Below are positions 24,515 to 32,229 of a DNA stretch of 64,000 bases, one piece after another. Position 1 is the first letter of the stretch. The number at the start of each line of letters is the position of its first letter. Source of the DNA: Skermanella rosea (GTDB lineage: Bacteria; Pseudomonadota; Alphaproteobacteria; Azospirillales; Azospirillaceae); assembly GCF_016806835.2 (NCBI RefSeq), contig NZ_CP086113.1, positions 1 through 64,000 on the forward strand, written 5' to 3'. The translations under genes were made by a program, and so were the position numbers. The notes under the pieces are model-generated. The model did not search any database. It saw only the letters and a program-made list of their open reading frames with translations, and was not told the DNA's origin.

Positions 24515-25324
24515 TCATCGGCCATCGGGGGGTATCCTGCTGAGCAGGAACACGGCGGAGGTTTCGCTGTAGGCAGGCAGCGGCGTCGCTTCCATCCGCG
24601 GATTCCGCCGGAGGAATTCGTCGAAGGCGCGTTTTTCCCCAAGGTTCTGCGTAGCCAGGTCGCCTGCGTGCCAATCGTCGAACAGGACCACCGCATGGTC
24701 GGCAATCATCGGTTCACAGAATGCCAGCGCGTCCCTGGCCGAGGTATAGATGTCGCAGTCGATCATGATGATACCGACGTGGCTGATCCGGTGCCTGCGG
24801 ATCAGGTCGGGGACCAGGGTGTCCCTGAACCAGCCTTTGATCAGGAACGTCCGTTCCCAGTCCACGCCGCGCCGGTCGAGCAGTTTTCGGGCGAACCTCA
24901 TCGATGATTTGAGCTGGCCGCTGCTCCAGAGTTGGTTGTCCTGGTAATCGGCTTCGGGCGGCATTCCCTCGAAGCTGTCGAAGCCGAAGAGACGGACTGT
25001 CCCGGTTCCCGTTCGCACCAGGGCATCATGCATGCAGGCCATGGAGGATCCGTAACAGACACCGAACTCCAGGTAATCTCCTGGGAACCCGCCGGCGTTG
25101 AGATCATGCAGGCGTCGGAGTGCATCGACATAGCAGGCGGTGAGGCTCTCCTCAGGCACCAGCCCCTTGCCAGCCAGCGCGCACCGCTGGCTTCTCATGC
25201 GATAAAACCATCTGTGGACCGCCCGTGCGGGATGGAACAGCCCGAGGCGCATCAGCAACCGGTATTGCGGCTTGTCAAAACGTTTGGGTCCTGAAGGCCG
25301 GGTGAACTGATCAAGTTCGATCAT
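24515..25324 (-). CDS. TylF/MycF-type SAM-dependent methyltransferase
   Basis: A 269-aa protein. TylF-family signatures are clear: GDYLEFGVCYGSSMACMHDA (SAM site), LFGFDSFEGMPPEADY, IIMIDCDIYTSARDAL and VVLFDDWHAGD (metal-binding acids). The family methylates hydroxyls of sugars in macrolides and surface polysaccharides. AAGGGG lies 11 nt upstream of the ATG. With no antibiotic genes nearby and a glycosylation cassette 2.6 kb away, a surface-glycan substrate is plausible (inference). Confidence 0.88.
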   Translation of the reverse strand: MIELDQFTRPSGPKRFDKPQYRLLMRLGLFHPARAVHRWFYRMRSQRCALAGKGLVPEESLTACYVDALRRLHDLNAGGFPGDYLEFGVCYGSSMACMHDALVRTGTGTVRLFGFDSFEGMPPEADYQDNQLWSSGQLKSSMRFARKLLDRRGVDWERTFLIKGWFRDTLVPDLIRRHRISHVGIIMIDCDIYTSARDALAFCEPMIADHAVVLFDDWHAGDLATQNLGEKRAFDEFLRRNPRMEATPLPAYSETSAVFLLSRIPPDGR

Positions 25325-25789
25325 CGTGCGAGAACCCCTTTATCGATGAATTACCGATCGATCCCGTTCCGGCTCACGATACCGGCACCACGGTTATCCA
25401 GGCGGGACGGTCCGTTGACCTGCCGCGCATCGGGCGGTCCCGGGAATTCCTGTCCGCGGAAGAGCCGTCAGCGGATGTCGGCTGCGGGGAAGATTAAGAA
25501 GGATGTTTCAGCGTATAAGTTCGCCAAATCCCGCCAAAATCCAACTTTCCCCACAATAGAATGGAATTCATCATGATTGGATCAACAAAGACGGTATTCA
25601 TCACGACCCGGCGTGTCAATAAACCTCTCGACCTCAGATTGTATACTCTCCGCGGCAGCGCAGTATGGCTGAAGGTGATAGCTGAAGGATTGACTTAAGG
25701 GTACTCCGACTACGGCATAGTACATGGATAGACATCATCCACGAGATACTGGCGGGAGCCATACCGGCTTTCCGGATGATCCAGGCCCA
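25325..25789. other. AT-rich intergenic region with one doubtful 45-codon frame
   Basis: These 465 bp are markedly richer in A/T than the surroundings, especially 25490-25700. One rightward frame, 25561-25698, encodes 45 residues with a regular look (FITTRRVNKPLDLRLYTLRG) but has no Shine-Dalgarno, so it is mentioned and not called. The region also carries the methyltransferase promoter. Confidence 0.3.
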
Positions 25790-26191
25790 TCATCGCCGGC
25801 CCGGGGACCGGACGACGAGGTCGATCAGCCCGTTGCTCCGGTCGTCGTACCGTTGGATGCGAATGGCCGCCCGTGCCGTCCACTCGCGTTCGGCGGCCTC
25901 GACCGCAGCCAGCCACTCGGAAGCGAGAGGGCGGATGCCCTGCAGCCATGTCCACTCGTCCGGTCGGATCGCGACGAAGGTCCCGTCGTCCCGCCGGGAG
26001 TGCAACCGGCCGGAAGTCAAAGCCGCATCCCAAGCAGCGGAGCAGTCGGTGCCGTAGCTGTGGATCCTGATCAGATCGCCCGTGGTGGAGAAGACGACTT
26101 CCAGAACATCCCGCGTCGGCCGCTCGCGGCGGCCTGATACCGGGCAAGGCGGAGCAGCGGTCGGGACAGTGACCCGGCATGGCAGCAGCAT
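25790..26191 (-). CDS. Hypothetical protein
   Basis: A 133-aa soluble protein of unknown family. It has a middle block (VVFSTTGDLIRIHSYGTDCS, RRDDGTFVAIRPDEW) and a helical tail ending in LIDLVVRSPGRR. A strong GGGAGG 5 nt before the ATG at 26191 sets the start; an in-frame ATG at 26230 is less likely. No operon partner is evident. Confidence 0.55.
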   Translation of the reverse strand: MLLPCRVTVPTAAPPCPVSGRRERPTRDVLEVVFSTTGDLIRIHSYGTDCSAAWDAALTSGRLHSRRDDGTFVAIRPDEWTWLQGIRPLASEWLAAVEAAEREWTARAAIRIQRYDDRSNGLIDLVVRSPGRR

Positions 26192-26603
26192 CGTTCCTCC
26201 CTTCAGGATACTTCGCGGATTCTCATTCAAGTTTCTTGTTGATGGGAAGTTTTTAAATGCTCGTCCTTCCGCTTTCCAGGCATAAAACTCCCTGACCCGC
26301 GAGTCTTTCGGCAGAGGGAGTAGGACGTTGCGGAAGTCTATACTCAGGCCGCCTGTGCTATTGAGATATAGCGGCCGAGACGACTGTAACCTGTCCCTGA
26401 TCTTGTGCTAAGGATGGAATCATTGGCTACACTTGAACTTTTGGAAAGGTCGGAAGGGCTGCGGAAAGCGGCGTTCCGGCAATCCGTGCCACGGGTCCTC
26501 GAAGGGCCCGCCCGCGACACCGATACCGGCCCGGCGCGTACCGCCAGGCCTTGTCCGGAAACCTCACGCGATGCAGACAGGCGACACTGAAGGCGGCAGG
26601 GAC
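26192..26603. other. Intergenic region upstream of sensor kinase
   Basis: This 412-bp stretch contains the divergent promoters of the hypothetical gene and the kinase gene. It is AT-richer near 26220-26400. The kinase frame is open upstream to 26433, and an in-frame ATG at 26571 is an alternative start, so the coding region could begin up to 33 bp earlier. No RNA gene or repeat is seen. Confidence 0.35.
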
Positions 26604-27821
26604 ATGGGAGATCAACCGTCCGAATTCCTCGGCAGTCTGCCGGACGGACTCGCCGGGCCTCCGGTGCCGCTCGACGAGCCGCAGCGGCTCATCGCGTTGC
26701 ACCGGTATGATCTGCTCGACACGCCACCGGAGCGGGCCTTCGACCACATCACGCGACTGGCGGCGCGCGTGCTTGGCATGCCGATTTCGCTGGTCACGCT
26801 GATCGATGAAACCCGGCAGTGGTTCAAGTCCCGATACGGCCTCGACGCTCCCTGGACCCGGAGGGAGGTGGCTTTCTGCTCCTACACGATCCTCGATACC
26901 GAGACCCTGGTTGTTCCGGACGCCGCGGCGGATGACCGCTTCGCCGACAATCCCCTGGTGACCGGGGACCCGAACATCCGGTTCTACGCCGGAGCTCCGC
27001 TGGTCACGCCGGAGGGGCATGCGCTGGGCACCCTGTGCGTGATCGACCGTTCGCCCCATCCGGAGTTCAGCGGCGAGCAGCGGCGGCTCCTGCGGGACTT
27101 CGCCGACCTCGTGATGACGGAGATCGAGGCCCGCTCGGCCGCACTGGCCTTGCGTCGGAAGGTTCACGAGCACCAGGAGACCGAGCGGCAGCGACAGCGG
27201 TCCCTGGCCGAGAAGGAAACCTTGCTGCGCGAGGTCCACCACCGGGTCAAGAACAATCTCCAGGTGGTCGACTCGCTGCTCGCTCTCCAGATCCGCCATA
27301 CTCCGGCGATCGCCGGAAACCTGCGGGAATTGCGTTTTCGGGTGTACTCCCTCGGCCTGGTCCACCAGGAGCTGACGCAGTCCGGGGATCTGGAGAGGAT
27401 CAAACCGAGGGAGTTCCTCCACGACCTGGCCCGGACCCTGGCCACCCATCACGCAGCGCCGGGGAGCGACCTGACGCTGGATGTCACGGTCGAGCCCGGG
27501 AACTCCGCCATCAGGACCGACGTCGCGATCCCCTTGGGATTGCTGGTCACCGAACTGGTGTCCGGTGCGTACAAGCGTGCCTTCCCGCCCGACCGGCACG
27601 GCGTCATCGATGTTTCGCTGACTTTCACGGGCGGAGGGAAGGCCCGCCTGATCGTCTCCGATAACGGATCCGTTCTGCCGGGCACGATCTCCCCGTCGGC
27701 GATCGGCCAGCGGATCATCACCGAGCTGGTGGATCAACTGGATGGTGACCTGACCATGGACGAGACCCATGGCACCCGGATCGTCGTGACGTTCCCCTGC
27801 CTTCCGGAACCGTCGTGCTGA
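26604..27821 (+). CDS. GAF-domain histidine kinase of HisKA_2 class with altered N-box
   Basis: A 405-aa cytoplasmic kinase. A GAF domain covers about 40-175 (RYDLLDTPPERAFDHITRLA to CVIDRSP). A linker coiled coil leads to HisKA_2 with REVHHRVKNNLQ (His213) at 209-220, then a HATPase domain. The ATPase N-box reads ELVSGAYKRAF (317-327): the magnesium-binding Asn is replaced by Gly321. The G1 box (SDNG at 352-355) is kept and the G2 region is poor in glycine. The protein may therefore be a weak or inactive kinase. There is no partner response regulator next to it. Confidence 0.88.
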   Translation: MGDQPSEFLGSLPDGLAGPPVPLDEPQRLIALHRYDLLDTPPERAFDHITRLAARVLGMPISLVTLIDETRQWFKSRYGLDAPWTRREVAFCSYTILDTETLVVPDAAADDRFADNPLVTGDPNIRFYAGAPLVTPEGHALGTLCVIDRSPHPEFSGEQRRLLRDFADLVMTEIEARSAALALRRKVHEHQETERQRQRSLAEKETLLREVHHRVKNNLQVVDSLLALQIRHTPAIAGNLRELRFRVYSLGLVHQELTQSGDLERIKPREFLHDLARTLATHHAAPGSDLTLDVTVEPGNSAIRTDVAIPLGLLVTELVSGAYKRAFPPDRHGVIDVSLTFTGGGKARLIVSDNGSVLPGTISPSAIGQRIITELVDQLDGDLTMDETHGTRIVVTFPCLPEPSC

Positions 27822-27977
27822 CCGGCGACGGTCCGGTGCGCGGAGCGGGGATCCTGATGATCATGGCCATGGCGTTCTCTCCTCCGGAGCGCCGCGGTGA
27901 TCCGGCATTGCCGCGGCGGCTGCTTCCGTCGCCGCGCAAGGTGCCCGCCGGAAACGCTTGCTCCGGGCGGGCCCTGA

Positions 27978-29564
27978 TCATTGCGAAACCTGGACAAGCG
28001 ACTGCATTCCGTTGGTCCAGGCAAGCGTTCCGCAGGAACTGATCAGGGGGAGCGTCTCTGGCCGCAAGACCAGAATGTACTGGGCCGGCATGCTTTCGCC
28101 ATGGCACCCCTTCCGAAACAAGGCTTCGCGCCACTGCACGAGGCCCCACCACCGGTGGATTTCGTCCGCGTTCGTGGGGACAAACTTCCAACTCACCAAG
28201 GTCGGCCGGTCGAGCAGGCGGTGAAGGCCCACGAACTTGATGTCTATATCGCCGATCGGCTCGACCACCACGACGTCCCGGGGCTCCGTGAGCGCCTGAA
28301 CAGCCGCTACGGTTTCCAGGCCGCTCGGGGACAGTCCGCTCCTCACTTTCAAAACGAACTGCAATGCGACATTGCCAAGAAACAGGCTGATGATGCCGAA
28401 GGTCAGGATCCGCTTTATCTGAACCACGCCCGGCTGCCGAGCCGTCCGTACCAGCAACACCAAGGTCAGGCAGGCCAGCAACAGGGTCAGCGAGGCGGGA
28501 CGGAACAGATAGAACTTGCCGAACGAACCGGTATGGCGGTCGCCCCAGCTGATCACCATCGCCAGCAGAAGATAGATGCCCAGCCCGGTCAGCATCAGCG
28601 CGAACACTCGAAGGCGCCGCGGCGCCATTTGCGCCATGTAGTAACCGACAGCGCACATGGCTGCCGTGGATACGACTCCCCTCGCCCACCGGTACAGACC
28701 GTTGGGATCGGCGAACGGGGCAACATGATGGGGATTGCGTATGATGGAATAAATGTAGTCCGCCGTCGGTCCATCCGTCCCGGTCGGCGGCGCCGCGGGG
28801 CCGATCTGGTCCCGCACGAGGATCACCAGCAGAGGCGAGATCAGGACCCCATAGAGAGCCATTGCCGACGCCGACATCCGCCACCGTCCATGTAGAGCGG
28901 CATACAAGGCGCCGGCAATCACCATCCAGAAGCCGCCGATCAGGAAGTGAAGGTAAGTCGCGAGCACGCCGGCGGCGACGACGGACTTCCATCGACCGGA
29001 CACTGCCGCAGCGAACGCCAGGAACACGAAGGCATAGGCGAACGTCTTGGCCTCCACGCCCTCGAACAGCCATTCGCTGCCCATCAGATCCGGGCCGAGC
29101 AGGTTGAACAGAGCCAGGACCAGGAGGCCATCGAGCAGTGACAAGTCCAGGCTCCGCAGCAGGGCGGCGAAGCCAAGTGCATAGAGCGCCGCGCAAAGGA
29201 CCCGCAGGACACCGTGGGCAGCGTCGTAGCCGAGCCAGGCAACCGCATGTCCGGTCAGGAACATATTGAGGAACCGGGCGTTCGACTGGTCGAAGACGGC
29301 GCTGTATTCGGAAAAAGCCGTCGGAGCTACCCACTGGTATGCGAGCATGAGATAGTTTTCTTCGTTGCTGTGCCAGGAGACAGGCAGGAGCAGCACTGCG
29401 AAAACCATGAACATGCCCGCCACCAGGATCGGCAGCCGGTCCTGCTGATCGGACCAAGCCATGGCTCGGGAGATCCAATATGCTGGCCATGCCGGACGGA
29501 GTGACTGGGCAGCAACTCCCGGCCGTGCTTCCGACTTGTCGTCAAAAACGAGCTCAGAGGGCAT
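27978..29564 (-). CDS. Polytopic membrane protein, candidate GT-C-type glycosyltransferase
   Basis: A 528-aa protein with ten or more transmembrane helices. After the first helix comes a loop with adjacent acids (HSNEENYLM), a feature of GT-C glycosyltransferases that use polyprenyl-phosphate sugars. The C-terminal 120 residues are soluble (TEPRDVVVVEPIGDIDIKFV onward). No exact family is recognised. The start at 29564 has AAGGA 5 nt upstream and lies 16 bp after gtrA. Position behind a GtrB-like and a GtrA-like gene matches the third, specificity-giving member of glycosylation cassettes (inference). Confidence 0.65.
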   Translation of the reverse strand: MPSELVFDDKSEARPGVAAQSLRPAWPAYWISRAMAWSDQQDRLPILVAGMFMVFAVLLLPVSWHSNEENYLMLAYQWVAPTAFSEYSAVFDQSNARFLNMFLTGHAVAWLGYDAAHGVLRVLCAALYALGFAALLRSLDLSLLDGLLVLALFNLLGPDLMGSEWLFEGVEAKTFAYAFVFLAFAAAVSGRWKSVVAAGVLATYLHFLIGGFWMVIAGALYAALHGRWRMSASAMALYGVLISPLLVILVRDQIGPAAPPTGTDGPTADYIYSIIRNPHHVAPFADPNGLYRWARGVVSTAAMCAVGYYMAQMAPRRLRVFALMLTGLGIYLLLAMVISWGDRHTGSFGKFYLFRPASLTLLLACLTLVLLVRTARQPGVVQIKRILTFGIISLFLGNVALQFVLKVRSGLSPSGLETVAAVQALTEPRDVVVVEPIGDIDIKFVGLHRLLDRPTLVSWKFVPTNADEIHRWWGLVQWREALFRKGCHGESMPAQYILVLRPETLPLISSCGTLAWTNGMQSLVQVSQ

Positions 29565-29580
29565 GTTTCCTTTTCCCTTC

Positions 29581-30063
29581 CTAATGCATCCCGGAGCTTT
29601 CTCCTGATCGCGCTCTTTCAAGGAATACAAAATGCTTGTTGAGCAAGAAGCCGGCCGAAAACGTCACCAAAACTGAACATAGCTTTGCGGCCAGGCTTGA
29701 CATCACAAACAAAGCCGCATGCAGGGCCAGAGTCGATAAACCAAGGCATAGAGCCGTCACGCCTGCAAACCTCACGAAGCGATCCAGGCGGACGAATTCA
29801 CTCCCACTTTGCCGAAAAGTGAAAAGCCCATTCATCCAGAAACTGTTCATTGAGCCAAGCGAGAAACTGACTATATTGGCCGTCAGCGGATGGATTTGCA
29901 GCGCGACTGTCAGTACCGTATAAACCAGCACATCGATCGTCGTATTCATAGCGCCGATGACTGCAAACAACACAACCTTCAAGAACTGTCCCGATGCAAC
30001 AGGTTTCAAGGCAGCGGTGTCACGAAAACGGGAATAAACTCTATGCATGCCGGCGTATTTCAT
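29581..30063 (-). CDS. GtrA-family polyprenyl-sugar flippase
   Basis: A 160-aa membrane protein with four transmembrane helices. GtrA features are visible: FLKVVLFAVIGAMNTTIDVL at the start of the domain, FWMNGLFTFRQSG in the loop and the C-terminal FSAGFLLNKHFVF. The family moves undecaprenyl-phosphate-linked sugar across the inner membrane. The start at 30063 overlaps the glycosyltransferase gene by 23 bp with AGGAG 13 nt upstream; 30048 is an alternative. It lies between a GtrB-like and a large membrane gene. Confidence 0.85.
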   Translation of the reverse strand: MKYAGMHRVYSRFRDTAALKPVASGQFLKVVLFAVIGAMNTTIDVLVYTVLTVALQIHPLTANIVSFSLGSMNSFWMNGLFTFRQSGSEFVRLDRFVRFAGVTALCLGLSTLALHAALFVMSSLAAKLCSVLVTFSAGFLLNKHFVFLERARSGESSGMH

Positions 30064-31147
30064 TGATTCCGTCAGTCTCCTGGTCGTGCTCACGGCAGTC
30101 CTGGATTTCCGAGACCTGCCTGTACAGAGCCAGGATATTTCTTTGTTCCGAGGGTCTGAGGGAAGAGAAGTCGGCCGGCAAACCGTGAGGAACGCCGCGA
30201 ATGAGCACCGTATCCACAAGGAAAAGGGGGCGACCTTTTATTTCCTGGAATAAACGGCCCAAATACTCCCCAAGAATTCCCAAAACCAGAAGCTGAGCTC
30301 CGGAGAATATTGCAAGCGCAGTGACGACGCTGGCCCAGCCTGTGACCGTCGCACCTTGCGACCATTGCCAGACTGTATAGATTACCAGGAAGAATGCGAT
30401 GATGGCGGTTCCCGCGCCGAGCCAGGATGCCACGCGAAGCGGCACCGTCGAGAAGCTGGTTATGGCGTCAACCGCAAAGCGGACCATCTTCTGCAGAGGG
30501 TACTTCGTGGTGCCTGCAAACCGTGCATTCCGCTCGTACGGCAATGCCACCTGCCGACCACCGATCCAGCTTACCATGCCGCGGATAAACCGCTGGCGCT
30601 CCGGCATGGCCAGGAGTGCCTCCACGACCCGCCGGTCCATCAGTCGGAAATCGCCTGCGTCGTGAGGAATGGGGACGGTCGTCAGGTGGGTCAGGAAGCG
30701 GTAGAACGTCGCGGCCGTGAGGAGCTTGAACCAAGTTTCTCCTTCCCGGGATGTCCGCTTTCCATACACGACGTCCGCTCCCAGGTCCATGGTGCCCATC
30801 ATCGGCTTCAGCAATTCGGGAGGATCCTGAAGATCAGCATCGATCAGCATCACCCGGTCACCGCGGGCAACCGAAAGACCTGCCGTGGCGGCCATCTGAT
30901 GACCATGGTTCCTGAAGAGGCGAACCCCGATGACCCGGGAGTCGCATTCGGACAGCGCCTCGATGATCGACCAGGTTCCGTCCTTGGATCCATCGTCAAC
31001 CAGGATGATTTCGTAGTCCTGCTTGACCGTGTCCTGGCATGCCGCGGTGACGCGCCTCCAGAATTCGCGAAGCCCCTCCTCCTCGTTGTAGCACGGAGCC
31101 ACGACGGATACGGACAGCCGTCCGCTGGATGCCCCAGGATGTTCCAT
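30041..31147 (-). CDS. GtrB-like family 2 glycosyltransferase
   Basis: A 368-aa membrane-associated GT2 enzyme. Catalytic blocks are present: SVSVVAPCYNEEEGLREFWR, IILVDDGSKDGTW, the metal-binding DADLQDPPE and a later GMVSWIGGRQ. Two C-terminal transmembrane helices follow (WLGAGTAIIAFFLVIYTVWQ and the AQLLVLGILGEYLGRLF segment), as in GtrB/DPM1-type enzymes that load a sugar onto undecaprenyl phosphate. The start is uncertain: 31147 keeps the usual length, 31213 is an in-frame alternative; neither has a strong ribosome site. It heads the gtr-like trio. Confidence 0.9.
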   Translation of the reverse strand: MEHPGASSGRLSVSVVAPCYNEEEGLREFWRRVTAACQDTVKQDYEIILVDDGSKDGTWSIIEALSECDSRVIGVRLFRNHGHQMAATAGLSVARGDRVMLIDADLQDPPELLKPMMGTMDLGADVVYGKRTSREGETWFKLLTAATFYRFLTHLTTVPIPHDAGDFRLMDRRVVEALLAMPERQRFIRGMVSWIGGRQVALPYERNARFAGTTKYPLQKMVRFAVDAITSFSTVPLRVASWLGAGTAIIAFFLVIYTVWQWSQGATVTGWASVVTALAIFSGAQLLVLGILGEYLGRLFQEIKGRPLFLVDTVLIRGVPHGLPADFSSLRPSEQRNILALYRQVSEIQDCREHDQETDGINEIRRHA

Positions 31148-31794
31148 GTCCAATATCTCATCAGCATATTCGTACTGGCAGCCGATCGAAACCCGGCGAG
31201 CGAAACATTTCAACGGGCCTTCAGAAGTCCTGAATGATTGTCCGGACGATCAATACGATCAACACCTCAGGGTGATAAGAACCGTCTCTGATGAGGCCAC
31301 CTAATCGCAGCAAGTTTCCGGGCGTTCGGCCAGTAACCTTAGAGACATGTAGGAATATACATAAGGTAAGTATTGCTTTCAGAAGCTATTGCTGCTTCAT
31401 TTACCCGAATTTGCACCCTCGGCACTGAACGATCATGCGAAAGCGCGTAATGCGTATTTGGCTCGAAGGTTATGGAAATGCCATCGCCGACATGCGCCGG
31501 ATCGGCTTCACCCCTCAGGTGCCGCAGCCCTGTCATGTCGGGGTCGACCGGATCGAGCAGCACCGGTTCAAAAAAGATCCAGGCCAAAGTCGCCGGCCTC
31601 ACCCGCACCGAGACGGCGCTTCCGCTCGAGGCCTGGAGCCTGGACCAACACCGCGTCGGGCTGAAGCCGACGAAGCCCTGGCGGAACCCTGCCGCATCCT
31701 CGCCGATGATCCCGATCGGATCAGGGCCAATACCCTGTTCCATCGGTGGCCAAGGCACACCTGAACCTCCCGGCCATCACCGATTTCAGACCAC
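31148..31794. other. Intergenic region, no gene supported
   Basis: This stretch upstream of the glycosyltransferase cassette holds its promoter (AT-rich around 31330-31400) and a GC-rich block at 31440-31760. The block is open in several frames on both strands, but no frame has a ribosome site or a convincing family match; it could be the worn remnant of a former gene. Confidence 0.35.
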
Positions 31795-31902
31795 TCAGCC
31801 CGAAACCGTTTGAACTTCGGGATGCCTCTCTGTCTGATCGGCTGCGGCATAAGCCGTCATGATCAGTATGAAAACGCTTGCTGCTGCCAAGACGGCGTTC
31901 AT
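31795..31902 (-). CDS. Short 35-residue peptide with signal-like N-terminus
   Basis: A small frame encoding MNAVLAAASVFILIMTAYAA followed by a 15-residue polar tail. The first 20 residues look like a signal peptide or single membrane helix with an AYA cleavage-type end. A strong GGGAGGT 5 nt upstream of the ATG is the main support. No family is recognised and there is no partner gene. It could be a small membrane peptide or a secreted one; it may also be fortuitous. Confidence 0.4.
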   Translation of the reverse strand: MNAVLAAASVFILIMTAYAAADQTERHPEVQTVSG

Positions 31903-32229
31903 AGCGCACCTCCCTGGATTCCCGAAGCTTTCGTGCCTTTGGTGCAGACTTTTCGGGCTGACTGTATTGCGTGCATTTTGATAGGCCCACATTCGCAATA
32001 AAGATGCGACTGCCCCCGACAGCTACATTCTGTTGCCTCGATTCGGCATGTAGTGTATTTTATTTTCATTGCGTGGAAGACTTGAACCGCAGGGAGGCCA
32101 GAGAGGGCATCCAGACCGTGATCCACTGCAAGATGGCAGTGCCGCCGCCACTACTCCGGAACGCCGCGAGAGTTTACCGGGTTGACTCCCTGAGGCGGCG
32201 ACGTTCACAGCCCGAAGAAACCGCATGCC
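31903..32229. other. Intergenic region upstream of hybrid kinase
   Basis: These 327 bp contain the promoters of the short peptide gene (leftward) and the hybrid kinase (rightward). AT-rich segments lie at 31970-32070. No repeat, RNA gene or further frame is supported. Confidence 0.35.

Noticed and set aside
25561-25698. 45-codon frame in the AT-rich gap
   Set aside because: No Shine-Dalgarno and no family; could be chance in AT-rich DNA.
31339-31758. Leftward 139-codon frame with a weak resemblance to an OB-fold/DUF35 pattern
   Set aside because: The resemblance is limited to one stretch (DPAHVGDGISITFEP), there is no ribosome site and other frames are equally open. I could not support a gene or pseudogene call.
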